DNA of 64,000 nt from contig VTFK01000276.1 in NCBI GenBank assembly GCA_009617715.1, positions 620,001 through 684,000 of the forward strand, written 5' to 3'. Of the stretch, positions 45,578-59,520 are shown piece after piece. This stretch comes from Plectrocnemia conspersa. Lineage: Eukaryota > Arthropoda > Insecta > Trichoptera > Polycentropodidae. Position numbers and translations under genes: made by a program. The notes beneath the pieces were generated by a model. The model searched no databases. It saw only the letters and a list, made by a program, of their open reading frames with translations, and had not been told where the DNA came from. Position 1 is the stretch's first letter. Each line of letters starts with the position of its first letter.

Positions 45578-45861
45578 TTTTGTAGCAGTGGCGTAGCTAT
45601 GGTATGTGCCGCCCAGGCGATCCTTAAAATTGCCGCCCCCCCCCCATACAATTTTTGCAGGGTCATAAAATCAGCATTTCTTAAAATAATAATTTGCTTA
45701 TTATTAAGCTCTTGTTATTCGTGGATTTATATATGTTTTATTGCATTCAGAGTTAAGAACCACACTAGACTATCCCATCGCGAATATGCCGCCCCCAAGC
45801 AAGTGCCGCCCGGGGCGGCCCGCTCCCTCCGCCCCACAATAGCTACGCTACTGTCTTGTAG
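45578..45861 (+). mobile_element. hAT-like MITE with CAGTGGCGTAGCTA inverted repeats, copy 3
   Basis: Element 45586-45853 has the same length and interior as 34389-34656. Flanks TTTTGTAG and TCTTGTAG form an 8-bp duplication with one mismatch. The open frame across it is an artefact of the repeat. Confidence 0.72.
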
Positions 45862-48326
45862 TAAAGGCATATCTTTTAAAATATAAGTTGCCACTCAAAG
45901 CTTTGTTGGTCTTCTACTTCAAGACCTTGAGGACGACTTACTAGAGAAATTCGGATTTTTTTATAAGGATCAAGCTTTTTTCTTTTAACATCACTTATGG
46001 ATCAGCAAATCATTTCGAACGTAAAAAAGTTTTACACTAAATCCCTTTTTCACAAGTGAGCTACCTCAAGATCATCAATATAGCATGTTATTAATAGAAC
46101 CAGAACTTTTCTAAAACGAATTATGCTTTTAAGCAGAGTTTTTACTTTATATACTCCTAATTATATTTGATATTATGCAACACAAAATTATTTTTGCTTT
46201 AATTTTTATTACTTTTAAGTGAAAAAATCTCTTTTGATGTAAGAAAGTCCTGTTTTTGCCGCTATTAGCGAATGTAAAGAAGTGCTCGTGTGCTTAGTGA
46301 AAAAAGAATCAGTTCGCTTTGCCCGCTGCAGCCTAGTGGTTGTGTGTTTCACTGTCGCAGTTAAATTTGTATGACGCATTTTAACATTTATAGTGATTTT
46401 TATCAACTAGTTTTATATAGCAAAAAAGTATACACCAGATAATTGATTTCCTTGCAGATAGAGCAGAATATCATTTATGCTTGCTGGACAAAAATTTTCT
46501 TTCACATGAGAACTAAGTGTGCTCAAATATAAAAAAATAACACATTCGCTTATTTAATTAGTTGTATTCCTGCATTAAAATAAAGGGTTATTTGTGATCC
46601 AGCTTAAACGTACTTAAAATATAATATATGTCAAAAATTCAGAACGTTCAATAAGATTTTGATAAGAGATTAATGATTTTAATGTTCAGTTCTAGTCACA
46701 ATACAATTATTGATTCAATCCATTTAAGAATAACGTAAATATTATATCAGCTGCAAGCGAATTTTCGGCACTATTTCATTTTGACAGTTTAGCTCTTGTA
46801 AATGTAATTATTACTTTGGGTTGTTATATTTCTTTAAAAGTCTGAACTTTAATTAAAGTGTGATTGCAATGATAGATATTAAAAATAATGAGATAAACTC
46901 TCAGTTTTTGTTATGAATATAAATATGATAGCAATAATTCATAGATCCTTAACTTATATTTCCGTTGCTTTAAACTAAATCATAATTCTCTCATAGACTT
47001 CTCAAAGTGTTTGAAATATAAGTAAAGTTGTTTAGTAAAAAACTGCAGAAACAAAACTATGTATTTCGGTGGTCAATTTTCTGGTATATGTATTTTGAAA
47101 GGAATATCTTTAACACATGGCTCATTTAGCTTATCATTGAAATATTTTTGGCACTGTGACATCATTGGCAACAAATTGCATTGAACAACTTAAGACTCGA
47201 AACTAAATTATTTTATATACTTTAATTATTTCATTATGAATTGTATGTAGATTTTTTGTTATAAGGTTTAGAATGATCTTTTGCGAAATGGTCCTAATTT
47301 AAACAGCTGGAGATTTTGCAATGCTGTTACTAATTTTAAAATTTGAAATATAAATAGCTGCTAGTTTTATTCCACTGACATGTATTTGTATGAATACCGG
47401 CTGAACTTTACTTAGGTCCGTTTGCAAGTGGCCATAATCCGTATTAATCTCTGATTGACATATATAACGTCGGCGTAATGAATAAACTTGTTCTGCAAGT
47501 CACGAAAAAATTTAGTAATTATTTTATAATTATTAAAAATTTGAGTTTATGCTACCACTAACTTTATTGCAATCAGTGCATCAGCTTTTAAATTATTCAT
47601 GTCATAGTTGTTAAAATTTTATTAATTTCTTCTCTTATCACTTATTTTATCTTGACGTGAAGTTTATTTTTTACATTGATTTTTTATATTATTATATTAA
47701 ATAATAATATTTTTTTAATTATTATAAATCTTTCGTTAAAATATCAAAGGCGTTACAGCGGAATAAACAATCAATCAATAACTTGTAATTAAGTAGTAAG
47801 ATAACAGACTGAAATCAAAGTCTGTAAATCAGTGAAATATATTTTATTAATTATAAATGTACAACTTAGATATTTTTCCGTGAGATTAGGAAAATCTATA
47901 AAAATTAAATAAACATTGTTTTACACATACTTTATCATTATCGGACAATCGCCTGTAAATAAACACCTGGAATTTACGCTTTCAGAAGGTGAAGCCAAAC
48001 AATATTGCTATTGCTTCTTAATTAGCATTCTCTCCCAAGGATCAGTTTAAATGTCTGGATATTTTGACACATCACGACTTTTTCACTTTCAGATTCACTT
48101 AACAAAGACTCTCGAAAATAGCAAGACTTATTAACGGGATTCAACTGACCATAAGGAATCAAAAACTTTAAGGCTTTACTTACATATAAAGTGTTTGGAA
48201 ATCTGTGAATTGGAAAGTATAAATTATTATCACAGCTTACAATCAATGTATAAGATTTAAATTTAATTACACATCCGTGATATTGGGAATATTTAAATAA
48301 ACCTAATCTAATAAAATGTACGGATT
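45862..48326. other. Gene-free AT-rich stretch
   Basis: Frames up to 74 codons occur but none has a domain, codon bias or splice support. Confidence 0.5.
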
Positions 48327-48412
48327 TTTTGCTATTACCGGTATTTCATTTTGTAATACCGGTAGTATCGAAGGTCGATTTTTACGCAAAAAACGGTATT
48401 ACACACGTCAAC
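48327..48412. repeat. AATACCGGTAT-rich terminal fragment
   Basis: Repeated ACCGGTAT and ATACCGGTA motifs with AAAAAACGGTATTACACACG. The same motif set marks 21040-21075, 52575-52615 and 54318-54345, typical of subterminal repeats of one hAT subfamily. Confidence 0.4.
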
Positions 48413-48605
48413 TTTATCACGTGTTGATTTTCCGGTAGTCGCTAAGAGACCGGGAGAGTACGCAATTTGCATCGCGTCGCTTGGCGCTTACGAATATTGT
48501 ATTAATTTTGATAATATAATTTTATTTGGCTATTTTACTGGTAATCGATTCTAGTTAAATAATTTTTGTCAAATAAATTTCTTAGAACTTCGCAACACAA
48601 AAACA

Positions 48606-48660
48606 TTTCTTCTGCCCCCGAGGGATTGGAACCCATGGCTTGCGTACCACTTGTTTAGAT
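48606..48660 (-). mobile_element. SINE-like fragment with B box
   Basis: Minus strand: GTACGCAAGCCATGGGTTCC, then AATCCCTCGGGGGCAG. GGTTCCAATCCC fits a pol III B box; the A box is missing. Confidence 0.35.
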
Positions 48661-49399
48661 ATACATATGACTTTGAAGTTCTGGTATTCTATACTTTTAA
48701 AATCAGTAATATTGAATCGATGTGTAAAGTATATAATAGTAATACTCTTTAAATTTAAAAATTTAAAATATTAATAATGACATCGTATTATAAATTTAGG
48801 TACAAATATTAATTTGCCCTTGAATGTATACGACGATGGAGGGGCCGATAGAAAGTATTTGTAGCTAATTGTGGAGGCACTGCTAAAAGCTTATAATACC
48901 TTTGAGTACAGGCAAACAAAATCACTTTCAGTCTGGTTCTATATGTATTGTATATTATAGGTACGTATCGGCGGATCAAAATGGCGGACTCCCCGTAATA
49001 AGAGAGAGCGAGGGTGGCTATTTATAAACATAAAAACATCGTAATAATTATCGATTGATTACGTAAACTAAGAAAATTCTACTGCTTAACTCTAGCACAG
49101 CTTGTCGAGGCATAATTTAAGATTACTCAAATATTTATAGATATTAACAAAAAAAAATATAATAATTTTATTCCAAATTTCCTTAAATTAATATGACATT
49201 TTCTCTATAGAAAATAATAGTTTGTTAGGAAATACCGTTATTTTAAAAATGACGTATGCTTTCGAATTTTTATTAAGATTATGAAAGATTTATTTTTAAA
49301 GTGAAATAATAATTTATTATTTATTTTAATATTTTATTACAAATCTGACCATTATGATTTGACAATTTTCACCAACGCGTCATAATCACACCGAGAGGG

Positions 49400-50455
49400 A
49401 ACTCGGGCCGTGGGAAAACAATGATTCCGGGCCTCATCACAAAAATGGCATTTTATATATTTTTTAACATTGTGATATAATTTCTACTTTAGGGACAGTG
49501 ATGGTGACGGGTAGCAATTATACACAGATTTAGGCACTGTAGTAGTATTTTATTGATGATTTATGAAGTTTACATGGATATAAGACGGACGCGATACGAC
49601 GCGTTCGAATGCGCGGAAGATTGCCACTCAAGTTTTGGCCATAACAAATCTAAATCGGCCCCCATACAACGCTACAAATAAATATAAAAATTAGCCACCG
49701 TTGCGACATATTTTCTGAAATCGAATTTTATGCGAAATATTTTAATTAGGCATTAAAAAATATTATTCATAATATTTATCTGATAATTAGTCGCGTTTTA
49801 TTTGCTGCTTAGTGTTGCTGTATAGTGAATTTTTAATCTTCGTGGTGAAGATGCTCGATTATCAAGCCTTTTTATAACAATATTACGAGTGAGAATTGAA
49901 TAAAGCACATCTAAACCGAATTTTGACCAATAGGAGAGCGCAAAAAACAATTATCCCTTTTCAAAAATCCCGTCAATGTCGCCGTCGCACTGCGACGGCG
50001 CCGACACGATTTTATTGCTTTTGACGTGAATTTTTGCCTTCTGAGAAGTGATAATTGTTTTTGCGCTCTCCTATTGACCAAAATTCGGTTTGAAAATACT
50101 TCGATCAGCCCTCTTATATTAAAAGTCCATAGTAATATCGATAAGTATAGCAATCATATTTTTAAAACATAGTTTAATATCGAAATGCAGACAAACTATG
50201 GAGCAATATGTGAGATGTGATGTCTGTCTGTACTTATTTTTCCACTTATTTTCTCCTAAGTTTGTATTTTGGACTTGACTAATGAAAGTTCTAAAATTAT
50301 AATTAGTCTTATAACGTTCATTAAGTTAGGTTTGGGTTTGAACAGCAAATGGACGTTTCGCAACTGTCAAATTGATCAACGTTTCGCAACTGTTAGCGCC
50401 TATCAGTTAAATTATATTTTTTGTTACTAGAAATATCTATGTAAATAGTATGTTA
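49400..50455 (+). mobile_element. Palindrome-head repeat family, copy 6 (head, palindrome, tail; carries a nested insertion)
   Basis: The head 49410-49485 and 49673-49905 matches 4529-4860. The palindrome 49912-50095 has a collapsed centre. The tail to about 50455 contains GACAAACTATGGAG, CTAATGAAAGTTCTAAAA and TTTCGCAACTGTCAAATTGA. The block 49487-49672 is absent from copy 1 and is listed separately. Confidence 0.7.
49487..49672. mobile_element. Nested interspersed repeat (LTR-like or SINE-like) inside palindrome copy 6
   Basis: It interrupts sequence that is continuous at 4595-4630 and is bracketed by CTAC. It contains GTGATGGTGACGGG, ACACAGATTTAGGCA, GTAGTATTTTATT and GCCACTCAAGTTTTGGCCAT. 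The second copy is at 25671-25890. No coding sequence. It could be a solo LTR, but ends and duplication are too short to be sure. Confidence 0.5.
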
Positions 50456-52570
50456 GTTTATCTTTCCCCTATTTTTATACTTGTATATTATATTATATAT
50501 GTAAATCAAGTTATATCAATAAAAATAAAATTGCTCTAGGTCGTGCATATTAAAACTTATTGAGTATAAGCTGTAATAATAATTTATAATTAAATATTAA
50601 ATATTATAATTAATGTTTTCAGTCTGATGTCTCACTAGTCACTTAATAGTTGCTGATTGTGTTTACACAGTTGTTAACGCATTAGGCTAACGCATGTTAT
50701 ATTGTAGTGCTATTAACTTTTTTTATTGTTTTATCAAATATTTTTCGCCAATAATTAATAATTATAAATATTTTTTAGTACTTGAAAATTATTTAAAAAA
50801 TGTTTTTCTACTGATTTCATTAAAAGCATTAAGCTTCAATTCAGTATTAATTTGTCTTAAATTACTGTACAAATTTCACACTGATTTCATCAGTTTTACT
50901 TTGGCATTTTTTAAAAATAAATTCATGCATTAGAACCAAAATAATATATTTTTAAATAATCTCATTATATTAAAAATAAATTATATAAATATTGAGAAAT
51001 CGATTCCATTTTCAGTTTATATATATTTTGATTTCATTAATTAAATATTGCTGTAAAACTAAGAACCAGTGGCGATTTAACGGTAAAGGGTCCAGTGAAT
51101 ATGGAGGGAGTCTCGTCAAAGTCCAGTCGCTTTCTGAAAAAAAATTCTATAGCTCGACAGCTTAGCCCTAAACACGTTTTGAGTTGTATACAGCTGCCCA
51201 TTATCGCAGCTTGTGTTTCTGATTTCTCAACGTTTCAGATGTCTGATGATTTAATTTGATTTATTATGTAATTAACATCGTAATTATTTTTTTTATTTTG
51301 TTGCATATATGTTATTTTTGTATGGACAATACAAATGAACAAGTCCTACAAATTATGAAGCTTTTCAATGCTTAGATATGTGATTCGGCGATTCATAAAA
51401 ATACAGTATGAATTACATAATTTCTCACATTCTGTAGGTACATATATATGCTCGTTTTAATATGTATTATTAATTACTATTATTTTTTTAAAATCCATTA
51501 GATTTTGAGAAACTTAAGTAATTTTATCTACCCTTAAATTTTCTATCGAAAGGAAAGTATTGTATGTATTATATATGCTGTAATTTCATTTAGCAGTAGC
51601 AGATGGTGGCATTATTAAAATGTTAATCTTTACTTTGTTCATATAGCTTTCATCGTTGCAGTTGCCTTTTTGTATAATTTTATATAATGTACAACCCTTC
51701 TGTAACTCAATCCTGTAAACTCTGAAACAACTTTTACAAAATAATCATTCATCTCTATAAAACATTCTGCTTTTGTACTTATTTTTTATTCATGTATTAT
51801 TTTTAATTTAAACGTTAAAAAAAAAAATCTTTACTCAGGCCTAAATTTCTGTTTCTCAATTTACTCTTATATACCAAGATATTTTAAGAAGCACCATCTG
51901 GTTACCACTTCCAATTTTAAAGCCCAAGTGTTCGTTATATGTGTGAATTGTTAACTTATTTCAAACATGAAATAAATATATATCAGACTAAATATTTATT
52001 CTATAATACTATTGATTATTGTAAAATATGTTTCATAAATTTTGAATATTTTATTTCAGAATGTTCGACACTCACTTCACTACGACGTTTAAAAGCAGTA
52101 GTATCAAAAAAAATTTTGATCTCATTTTTTATAATGATATCTAATAAATATCGATATCATTTAAGATAACGAATAGAATAAATTGTGGGGAATTAACATA
52201 AGTAGCTTTTTTGAGCCAGGATATCAAAGTAGAATGTTATTATATCGCATATATAGGGTTGGCTGGCGAAGTGAACATTTTTATCTCCATTCAGACATAT
52301 TTCACACAAATAGTAACTAAACATAGATGATAAATATTAGCAATAAGTAAGTCTTAATTATTATATTTAAAAAAAAAAGTATTTGAAAAAATTGCGTGAA
52401 ATGTGTATTTAAAAAAAATTCATTGGAAATTAATTAAATGTTATTTTTTTTTATTTTAAATGATTTTTTTATAATAAATAATGAAAGTATTTTAATTAAA
52501 ATATTTAATATATTAAAATACTTAATATATCAATAAACATGGTAAATCATGCGAGCGGTACTCGGCCAAT
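50456..52570. other. Gene-free AT-rich stretch
   Basis: It holds the 50530-50675 piece shared with the 62-63 kb repeats and the CAGTGGCG fragment at 51068; otherwise nothing. Confidence 0.5.
51068..51190. repeat. hAT-like terminal fragment CAGTGGCGATTTAACGG
   Basis: A CAGTGGCG-type end followed by a GC-richer stretch of about 110 bp, with no matching right end. Probably a transposon relic. Confidence 0.3.
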
Positions 52571-53384
52571 ACCGGTATTGACTGTTTTCACTCTTGATAA
52601 TACCGGTATTATTTCAATCCCTATACGTAATATGTTGCATCGTAATAGTCTTAAAATTGTTTCAAAGACAGAATGAATTGACGCACTATTTCTAGTGTCA
52701 GGCATTTCTTAAGATAAAACTGAGCATTTTTAATGATCTGCTGTAAGTCTCTTTTAATTTCTAACGTTCTTAGAAAGTCACACCTAAAGAATATATCCGC
52801 CGAGATGGTAGGAATATTTTGCAGGCCTTCAAAGTTAAACTGTGTAACATTTCTTTACAGTGAAAGGCAATTGGTTTAGCAAGACCACTTCCATAAAGAA
52901 GTGAGATCTTCATATACATATAATTTAATAAATAAAATTTCCAATGAAATACGATCAAAACAATATCGTAATAACACATATTGCAAATCAATGTGAATAT
53001 TTTTTTGTTGTGTAAATTGAAACCATAAACTGTCACTAAAAGTGTGTAGGTGTTTCAGCTTCGATTTCTTAGACAATTTTCTCTTCAAAAAATATGTTTT
53101 AAATATAGAGATTTTGCTCTTATAAATTATAAATACAATATATAAAAATCGATTCATAAAACTTTAATAATATATGATTGATTGTGTTACAATTGATTCA
53201 ATGACCCTAATGTATAATTTGTGGGGAAATTTTGGCAAATGTTTCATTAAAGCCTGCAAAAATAATTTGTCAATGTTTAATAAGCTTATTTAATATTTTG
53301 AAAGAGCAATAAACGCAACGAAAGAGCAATAAACGCATAGAGAATTTCCTTACAAAACAAAGTTAAAGATATTCCATTTTCAGC

Positions 53385-53960
53385 GATAAAGTAAAACAAG
53401 GAATATATTTGTTAGCTACAGCAAAATGGAATACATAACAATGGTTTGCAATTCAAACGGATGAATCAACATATGTATCATGGAATTATATGTTAAATTT
53501 AGCGATTATTTAACAATACAACTGCTCAATGTATATTTAATGCTTTGAAAAAGCACATTATGGAAAAGAGGTTAAAATGGAATCGTTGTATTAGCGTAAC
53601 GTGTATTAAAAAAATCTTTCATCCTAACAACTCGCTTCTAAGAAAGTAGCGCTAGATTTTTATAAAGTATTGATTCAAGTAGTGAAAATTGTGATTTATA
53701 ATCAAGTCAAATGCGATAAATTCACGACTTTTCACAGTTATATGTAAAGAAATGTATTCCTGTCACATTTCAATTCTTTGCTGGCTTTCGAAAAAGAGAG
53801 ATAAAAGTTGAGGTTTAAATGTTTCTGAAAGGAAAGCAATTAACTTTTGAGGAGACTAATTGGGTGGCGAAACTCACTTATTTGAACGATATATTTTTTA
53901 TTCTGAAAAATCTCAATCTATCTTAACGAAGTCCATGAAACAACGTATTTTTAATGAACG
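53385..53960 (+). mobile_element. Degraded hAT transposase (ZBED-like)
   Basis: Plus strand, several frames: WFAIQTDESTYVSWNYML (the D is in the hAT DESTD block), KKHIMEKRLKWNRCISVT and FLKGKQLTFEETNWVAKL followed by TYLNDIFFILKNLNLS. Many stops. AATACCGGTATT-type terminal motifs lie at 52575-52615 and 54318-54345 and may be its ends. The stretch to about 54700 continues as poorer hAT-like debris. Confidence 0.6.
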
Positions 53961-54699
53961 ATAAAATTAATACTATCGAGGGAAAAAATTCTGATATAAA
54001 CTGATAGGGCTTATTAAAATACAAGTACCCAAAATACACTGAATTTTTAAACATATAAATAAAATAATATAAATAAAACATCTGTAAAAAATCTTAAACA
54101 CTAAAATTGCTTTAATTTAAAATTGCTTTAATTTAATTTTAATAAAGGATTTAATTCGCAAAATTAACTCACAGGAAATTTTAATTGTCAGTTAATATTT
54201 TGGATACTTCCCAACCACTAAAATTCATGCAATAAAAAAGTCCGATAATGATCGTTAAAATATACCGGAATTATTTTATAAGTATCGTAAAACCATTAAC
54301 TATTTTTTTTGTAATACCGGTATTGATATTTACAATACCGGTTATTTTGAATAATATATTGGTACAAGAACTACTAAACAGAATTATGATATATTATACA
54401 TATCGAAATGTATGATTGCGAATCATTAAATAACGATGTAAAAAATAGTTCAATAGAAATCTCAAATTAAAAAAAACGTGAAATATGCAAACATTTTAAT
54501 TGCTATGAAAATGCGACTGTCTACTGGTCGATCCATTGATTCTTTATCAAATAAATTGTACTTGAGTAAAGTAGAACATTGGAACGAGTTACTTAAGAGA
54601 ATCATTTCAATTATTTTAACCATGACCTCAAAAATATCACATTTAGAGGGTCTTTAGATAAATTATTTAACAAAAATACAGATCAATTTCTGAAAATAT

Positions 54700-57439
54700 T
54701 TGAGCTGTTTTCAAAATATGATAATCGTGTATGTGTATCGCTTCTTAAAACTGCAAAATGGGTGTACCCATTTAGAATGTGACGTTCGCTTGATGAGCGT
54801 TGTCCAAGGTCGTATTCATTTGTGAATCCGGTGATTTATAAGAACACTTACGTGATATTACTTGATAAGGTAAGAACACTTGCGTGATATTTTTTCTGGT
54901 TGTAACGAGGGCTTTTGTGTGGTCCATCCGTTACGCTATGATGATCATTTTGGTCACAGTAAATTAACGCAAATTTTGAGACTTTCAAACGTGGTCATCT
55001 GTGTGTGGTTGCTACAAAGCATTTTAGTTTAAAAATCAGATGGTGTTAGTATTTTCAAAAAATGGAGCTCTTGTGCTCAATTAAAATCTGTAAAAAAAAA
55101 AAAGATCGCACGATAATGCTGAAAAATTGCAAAATTCTTAACTGCAGTCCATAGAAAAAGTCGTTGATGTTATGAATGACTCGTATATAAAGTTTTTGGA
55201 ACAGCGTATTATATAGCAAAACACAATTAGCCATATTACATTATAATCATTTTAAACTCTTCATGTTTTGCGTTCACAATTTTAATGTAACAAAGTTGGT
55301 CAAAGTATAAAATCTCAGGTATGCCAAAAAATATTGAATTAAATGGTAAAATATCTGTTCTTATCTATGAATCTACTTAATTTAATAAAAATACGTTATT
55401 GATAGTATATTTAAAATGCTAAGCAGACTTTTTGAGCGATCCTCATTTTATGTTTTTAGATTTGATCAATTTACCTGATTAAACAGCGACTACTTTTAAT
55501 TTAATATTTGCAGACTTTTCTTTGTAAACTTGCATTTGATAATAACTATCTTTTAAGGAATCTTGTTGCATTTCCGAAGTGCACGGAACAAATCAGTTTC
55601 TGATTTTTATGGATTAATTATACTCTCTATCTAGTCATTCACCGAAAACTTAAAAATATACTTAAGAATGTGTCGAAGAACTTGGACCAAAAATCACGTG
55701 TTTTAGGTATAGTTTGGAAAAAATATTCATCATTTTTAATCAGCAAGTACTTACAATAAGTACTTCGAACCAAATCTGATCAATGTATGTTTAATGGACT
55801 TTTGAAACACATTTCCTCGAAACAATTTTTAACGATACTCTCCCTTATGCATAATGTTTTATTAGAACTTTCACTACTTTCTACATATCTTCATTATTGT
55901 CGTGCGAGCTGAAAAATCGATTCGCCGAACGATTCAATTCATATAATCGATTAAGGATCGAATGGGGAAGTAAATATTGGAAGCTTACAATGCAGTCAGA
56001 ATAATGAAATTTCAATCAATAAAGTAAATAGATTTTTTAAAAATAGTATCAATTAATCTAGATCAGCCACCAATAATCAAACATGAATATATGAAAAAAA
56101 AGACGTCACTGAAGATAAAATCTGGAATATATATCTAAATTTGTAATGTAAATTATTTTTTTATTTAATAGTAATTTTCTTGAAATATTATTATTTTTTA
56201 TTTTTTTATCTAAATATGTACATTATCTAGGAATTAATGATTGCATATTTCCGTGTATGTTTTTTTTTATTTTCATAAGATTCCAGCGTTCAAATTAAGT
56301 TCCCTTTGCCATTCACATCTCTCGTGATCCTTACCGAACAATACTCCTGTGTGAGATATTGTTCTTGAAACTCGTGTTAATGACTGTAACCAAAAATGAT
56401 CATTCATCAACAATTGAGAGAAACAAGACAATATAGTGTAAAGAATATGACCATATAAATAACACGCAATTATTCTCCGGTGCATTGACAGAATATTTAT
56501 TTTTGCGAAACGGTACAGGAAACAATATATCACTGGTAGACAAAAAGCACCGTAAAGCTACAATCCACAATATTACCGTTGCACAATTCAACTTTTAGAA
56601 ACCCTTAAGCTACTAATCATTTTTCAATTTAACAGTAAATTATAATTTAATTTTCGAAGAAAGTTCAACGTTTTAATTATCATTATTAATAGTACTGACA
56701 AAGAGGAGCTTTTCTGCTATTTATATAAACGTTGAAAATGTAATATTTGAATAGCTGTATCGAAAAAACAATCAAAATGAGATTTTATTCTAAATAAATG
56801 TTTTTTAAATTATAATAATTAATTATATATCATACAAAACAAATGAAATATGACAATTATAAAAAAAAAAAAAGTCATCAGTGAAAATAATTTTCAAATA
56901 TACAGTGATACTTTTCTGCTTTTACCTGCAGCAAAATTATCGATGATGATATCAAAATTGAATTGTGAGATCATCTTCTATAAAAATAATCGAAAGATTT
57001 TGCAAATTATGTATATTTTTAAGAACTGAGAATGATCGTTCGACAGTTGCATTACATATTGATATGTTAAAAAACATTTTCAAAACCTTTTCAATACTTG
57101 GGAATGTTGACTAAGTCATAAATTTTTGTTTTGTACATTTCAAAAGTACTTGTAGTATTACTAAATCCTTTTATTTTTTTGTGATTCGAATCGCTAAAAC
57201 ACTATGAACACTGTACGTACATACATTGTGCTAAGTACAACATAAATTTATCACTATAATGTAACGCAGAATTATAAATGTAATCCTAATATAAAAATAT
57301 AATTTTATTTTATATACTATGTATAAAATGTTAAAATCTTTCATAATAATAATATATAAAAAAACTAACGCCATCTCTTGACATACTTCATAATATATTT
57401 CCCAAGCGGCTAATAAAAAAAACAATCGATCGGAATGCC
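54700..57439. other. Gene-free stretch with transposon debris
   Basis: A direct repeat AAGAACACTTACGTGATATT / AAGAACACTTGCGTGATATT lies at 54839 and 54872. GC-richer blocks at 54770-55010 and 56270-56570 have frames on the minus strand but no recognised domain. Confidence 0.45.
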
Positions 57440-57650
57440 ATCTCGTATTGAAAATTCGCAGTTTCCACCTCAATAGCTGGATCACACCTTTCTGTTTGTG
57501 GTTGCGCCAGCGCTTCTCAAGGATAGATGACATCATCGTTTGTTATGCTAGATCGCCATTGCCAGTAGTGAGCTCATCGGTAAGAGACCTCATGCGCGAC
57601 GTTACATCGGTTCGTACCATCAGATTTTCAAATCTGATTTACACACATTC
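57440..57650. other. GC-rich island without recognisable product
   Basis: About 200 bp of near-balanced GC in AT-rich surroundings, with competing open frames on both strands: plus, QRFSRIDDIIVCYARSPLPV; minus, KRWRNHKQKGVIQLLRWKL. Neither has convincing splice sites or a known domain. Likely a transposase remnant. Confidence 0.25.
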
Positions 57651-58389
57651 CATAATCCAGAAACTATTTTAACTATTTTCAATTAAAAAATGTTTCATTT
57701 TTGTGTTATATGTTAGTTTGAACTTGTAAAAGATACATACACACTATTCATACACACATTTACATGTATATTGTACACTTATTACCTTATTTGAGTATTT
57801 ATAATGTTGCGCGCATATTACCTCAACAATTTGTATTTTGTATTATGTTTGCGTTCATAGATTATTTGTATTATTATTTTTGCTTTCAACAACACTTCTA
57901 TGTTGTTTATTGATAGTTAAAAAGTAACTTTGTTGTATATAAATGCTTAGTTTCTTCATAAATGCCAATTATTTTATTATATCTTCAAATGCCATAGTTA
58001 TAATAATGTAGATACAACAAAAACTATATAGATATAACATATAATTTATAAAAAATATAAGTAATAACTATTTTTTATTAATAATATAATTGAGATTTAA
58101 AATATATATAAAAGCCTAGATCAAGTATGACAAGCATATTTATATGTGTGTGCCAAAAATAATATTTATCGAATTTCTAGCGTGTAGTTTTTAAGCGAAA
58201 CCAAAATATTCCAGAGTCGAATTTAAATACAACTATTCACAAATAAACTCATACCATATCTTGAATATATATATAAACCAATTATTTATCAGTAATATTT
58301 TTGCTGTTCATATTTCTATAAATGCATTGCACGTATATTTAACATTTTCTCATCTACATTATTTTTAAGCATTCATAATTTTTAATTAC

Positions 58390-59520
58390 ATTATACACAT
58401 TTGGGGGGGGCTTAGATATGAACGTTTGCCCCTTTGAATTTGGCATAAAAGTGCATGTTCTTAATGAAAGCAAAATATTTTAAAAAAAATTTTACCCCCC
58501 CCCCCCCCTCCCCCCAATAAAAAAATGCCTTCCCTGATTAAAAATCAGAAATTCTCGAGTTATTCCTCAAGGTAAATCTAAAAAAAATTGGATTTACCTG
58601 GTACAAAAACTTTTGCACATTAACGTCATTTGAGGGCGGGGCAGTGAAGGGAATTTTACTTTCTTTGGATTTGGCCAGAAAAATGCATGTCATTTAATTA
58701 AATACTATGAATTTTAATTAAATAGAAATATTAAAAAAGGAGAAATAATGTCCCTGATTCTAATCAAGAAATTCTCGGGTTATCTTTCAAGGAAAATCAA
58801 ATAAAATATCATTTTCACCGGTGGATATATACTTTACAAGTAAAAATATAATTTATCTGGCAGGTGCAAGTAAAATTATATGATTTCAACTTTTCCATAC
58901 GTAGTACAAAATATATACATTTACATACTATTCATTATTTATTTACATGCGATGTATGAATGTTACAGTGAATGTGTATTTTTCAGTGAATTTATATTAT
59001 TATTATTTTAAGTCCAAATATATTTTCACCAGTAGATATATGTATATTTCTACTAGCAAAATTAAATTTCACTCGCTATTGAGATTCTATGCTGCTTTAA
59101 AATGACAGTTGCGAAACGTCCATATACTGTTCAAACCCAAACCTAACCTAATGAAGTTTAATTTTTTTTTCATTAGCTAAAGTCCAAAATACAAACTAAT
59201 TCAATTCATCTGTCAAGTGAAAATAAGATTTAGTGAAGTGAGTTGGATTTTATGCTATGTTTTAAAAATATGATAGATATCCTTAACTTTCAATATAAAA
59301 GGACTGGTCAAAGAATATTCAAACCGAATTTTGGTCAATAGAAGAGCGTAAAATTAATTATCTCTACTCAAAAGTCAAAAATTCACGTCAAAAGCAATAA
59401 AATCGTGACAGCGTCGCCCCGAAAAAAAAAAAGTTAAAATGATGCTTTTATTCGATTCTCAATTATTGTAACACGTATTATTGGCACGATTTTTTTGCTT
59501 TTGACATGGATTTTAAACAG
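58390..59520 (-). mobile_element. Palindrome-head repeat family, copy 7 (reverse orientation, tail plus one arm)
   Basis: The tail runs 58390-59300: poly-G 58403-58411 and poly-C 58495-58515 tracts, repeated units with TTTGAATTTGGC and AAAAGTGCATGT, then TTCACCGGTGGATATATACT and CGTCCATATACTGTTCAAAC. One palindrome arm follows, 59318-59415, and a second partial arm at 59445-59515. The palindrome itself is broken. Confidence 0.65.

Noticed and set aside
48022..48246. 74-codon minus-strand frame with a Ser-rich SESESEK patch
   Set aside because: Isolated, not recognised, and without splice or promoter support; it may be a transposon fragment.
57231..57672. Opposed frames of 101 and 74 codons
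   Set aside because: Neither strand gives a domain or splice-consistent exon; kept only as a GC-rich island.
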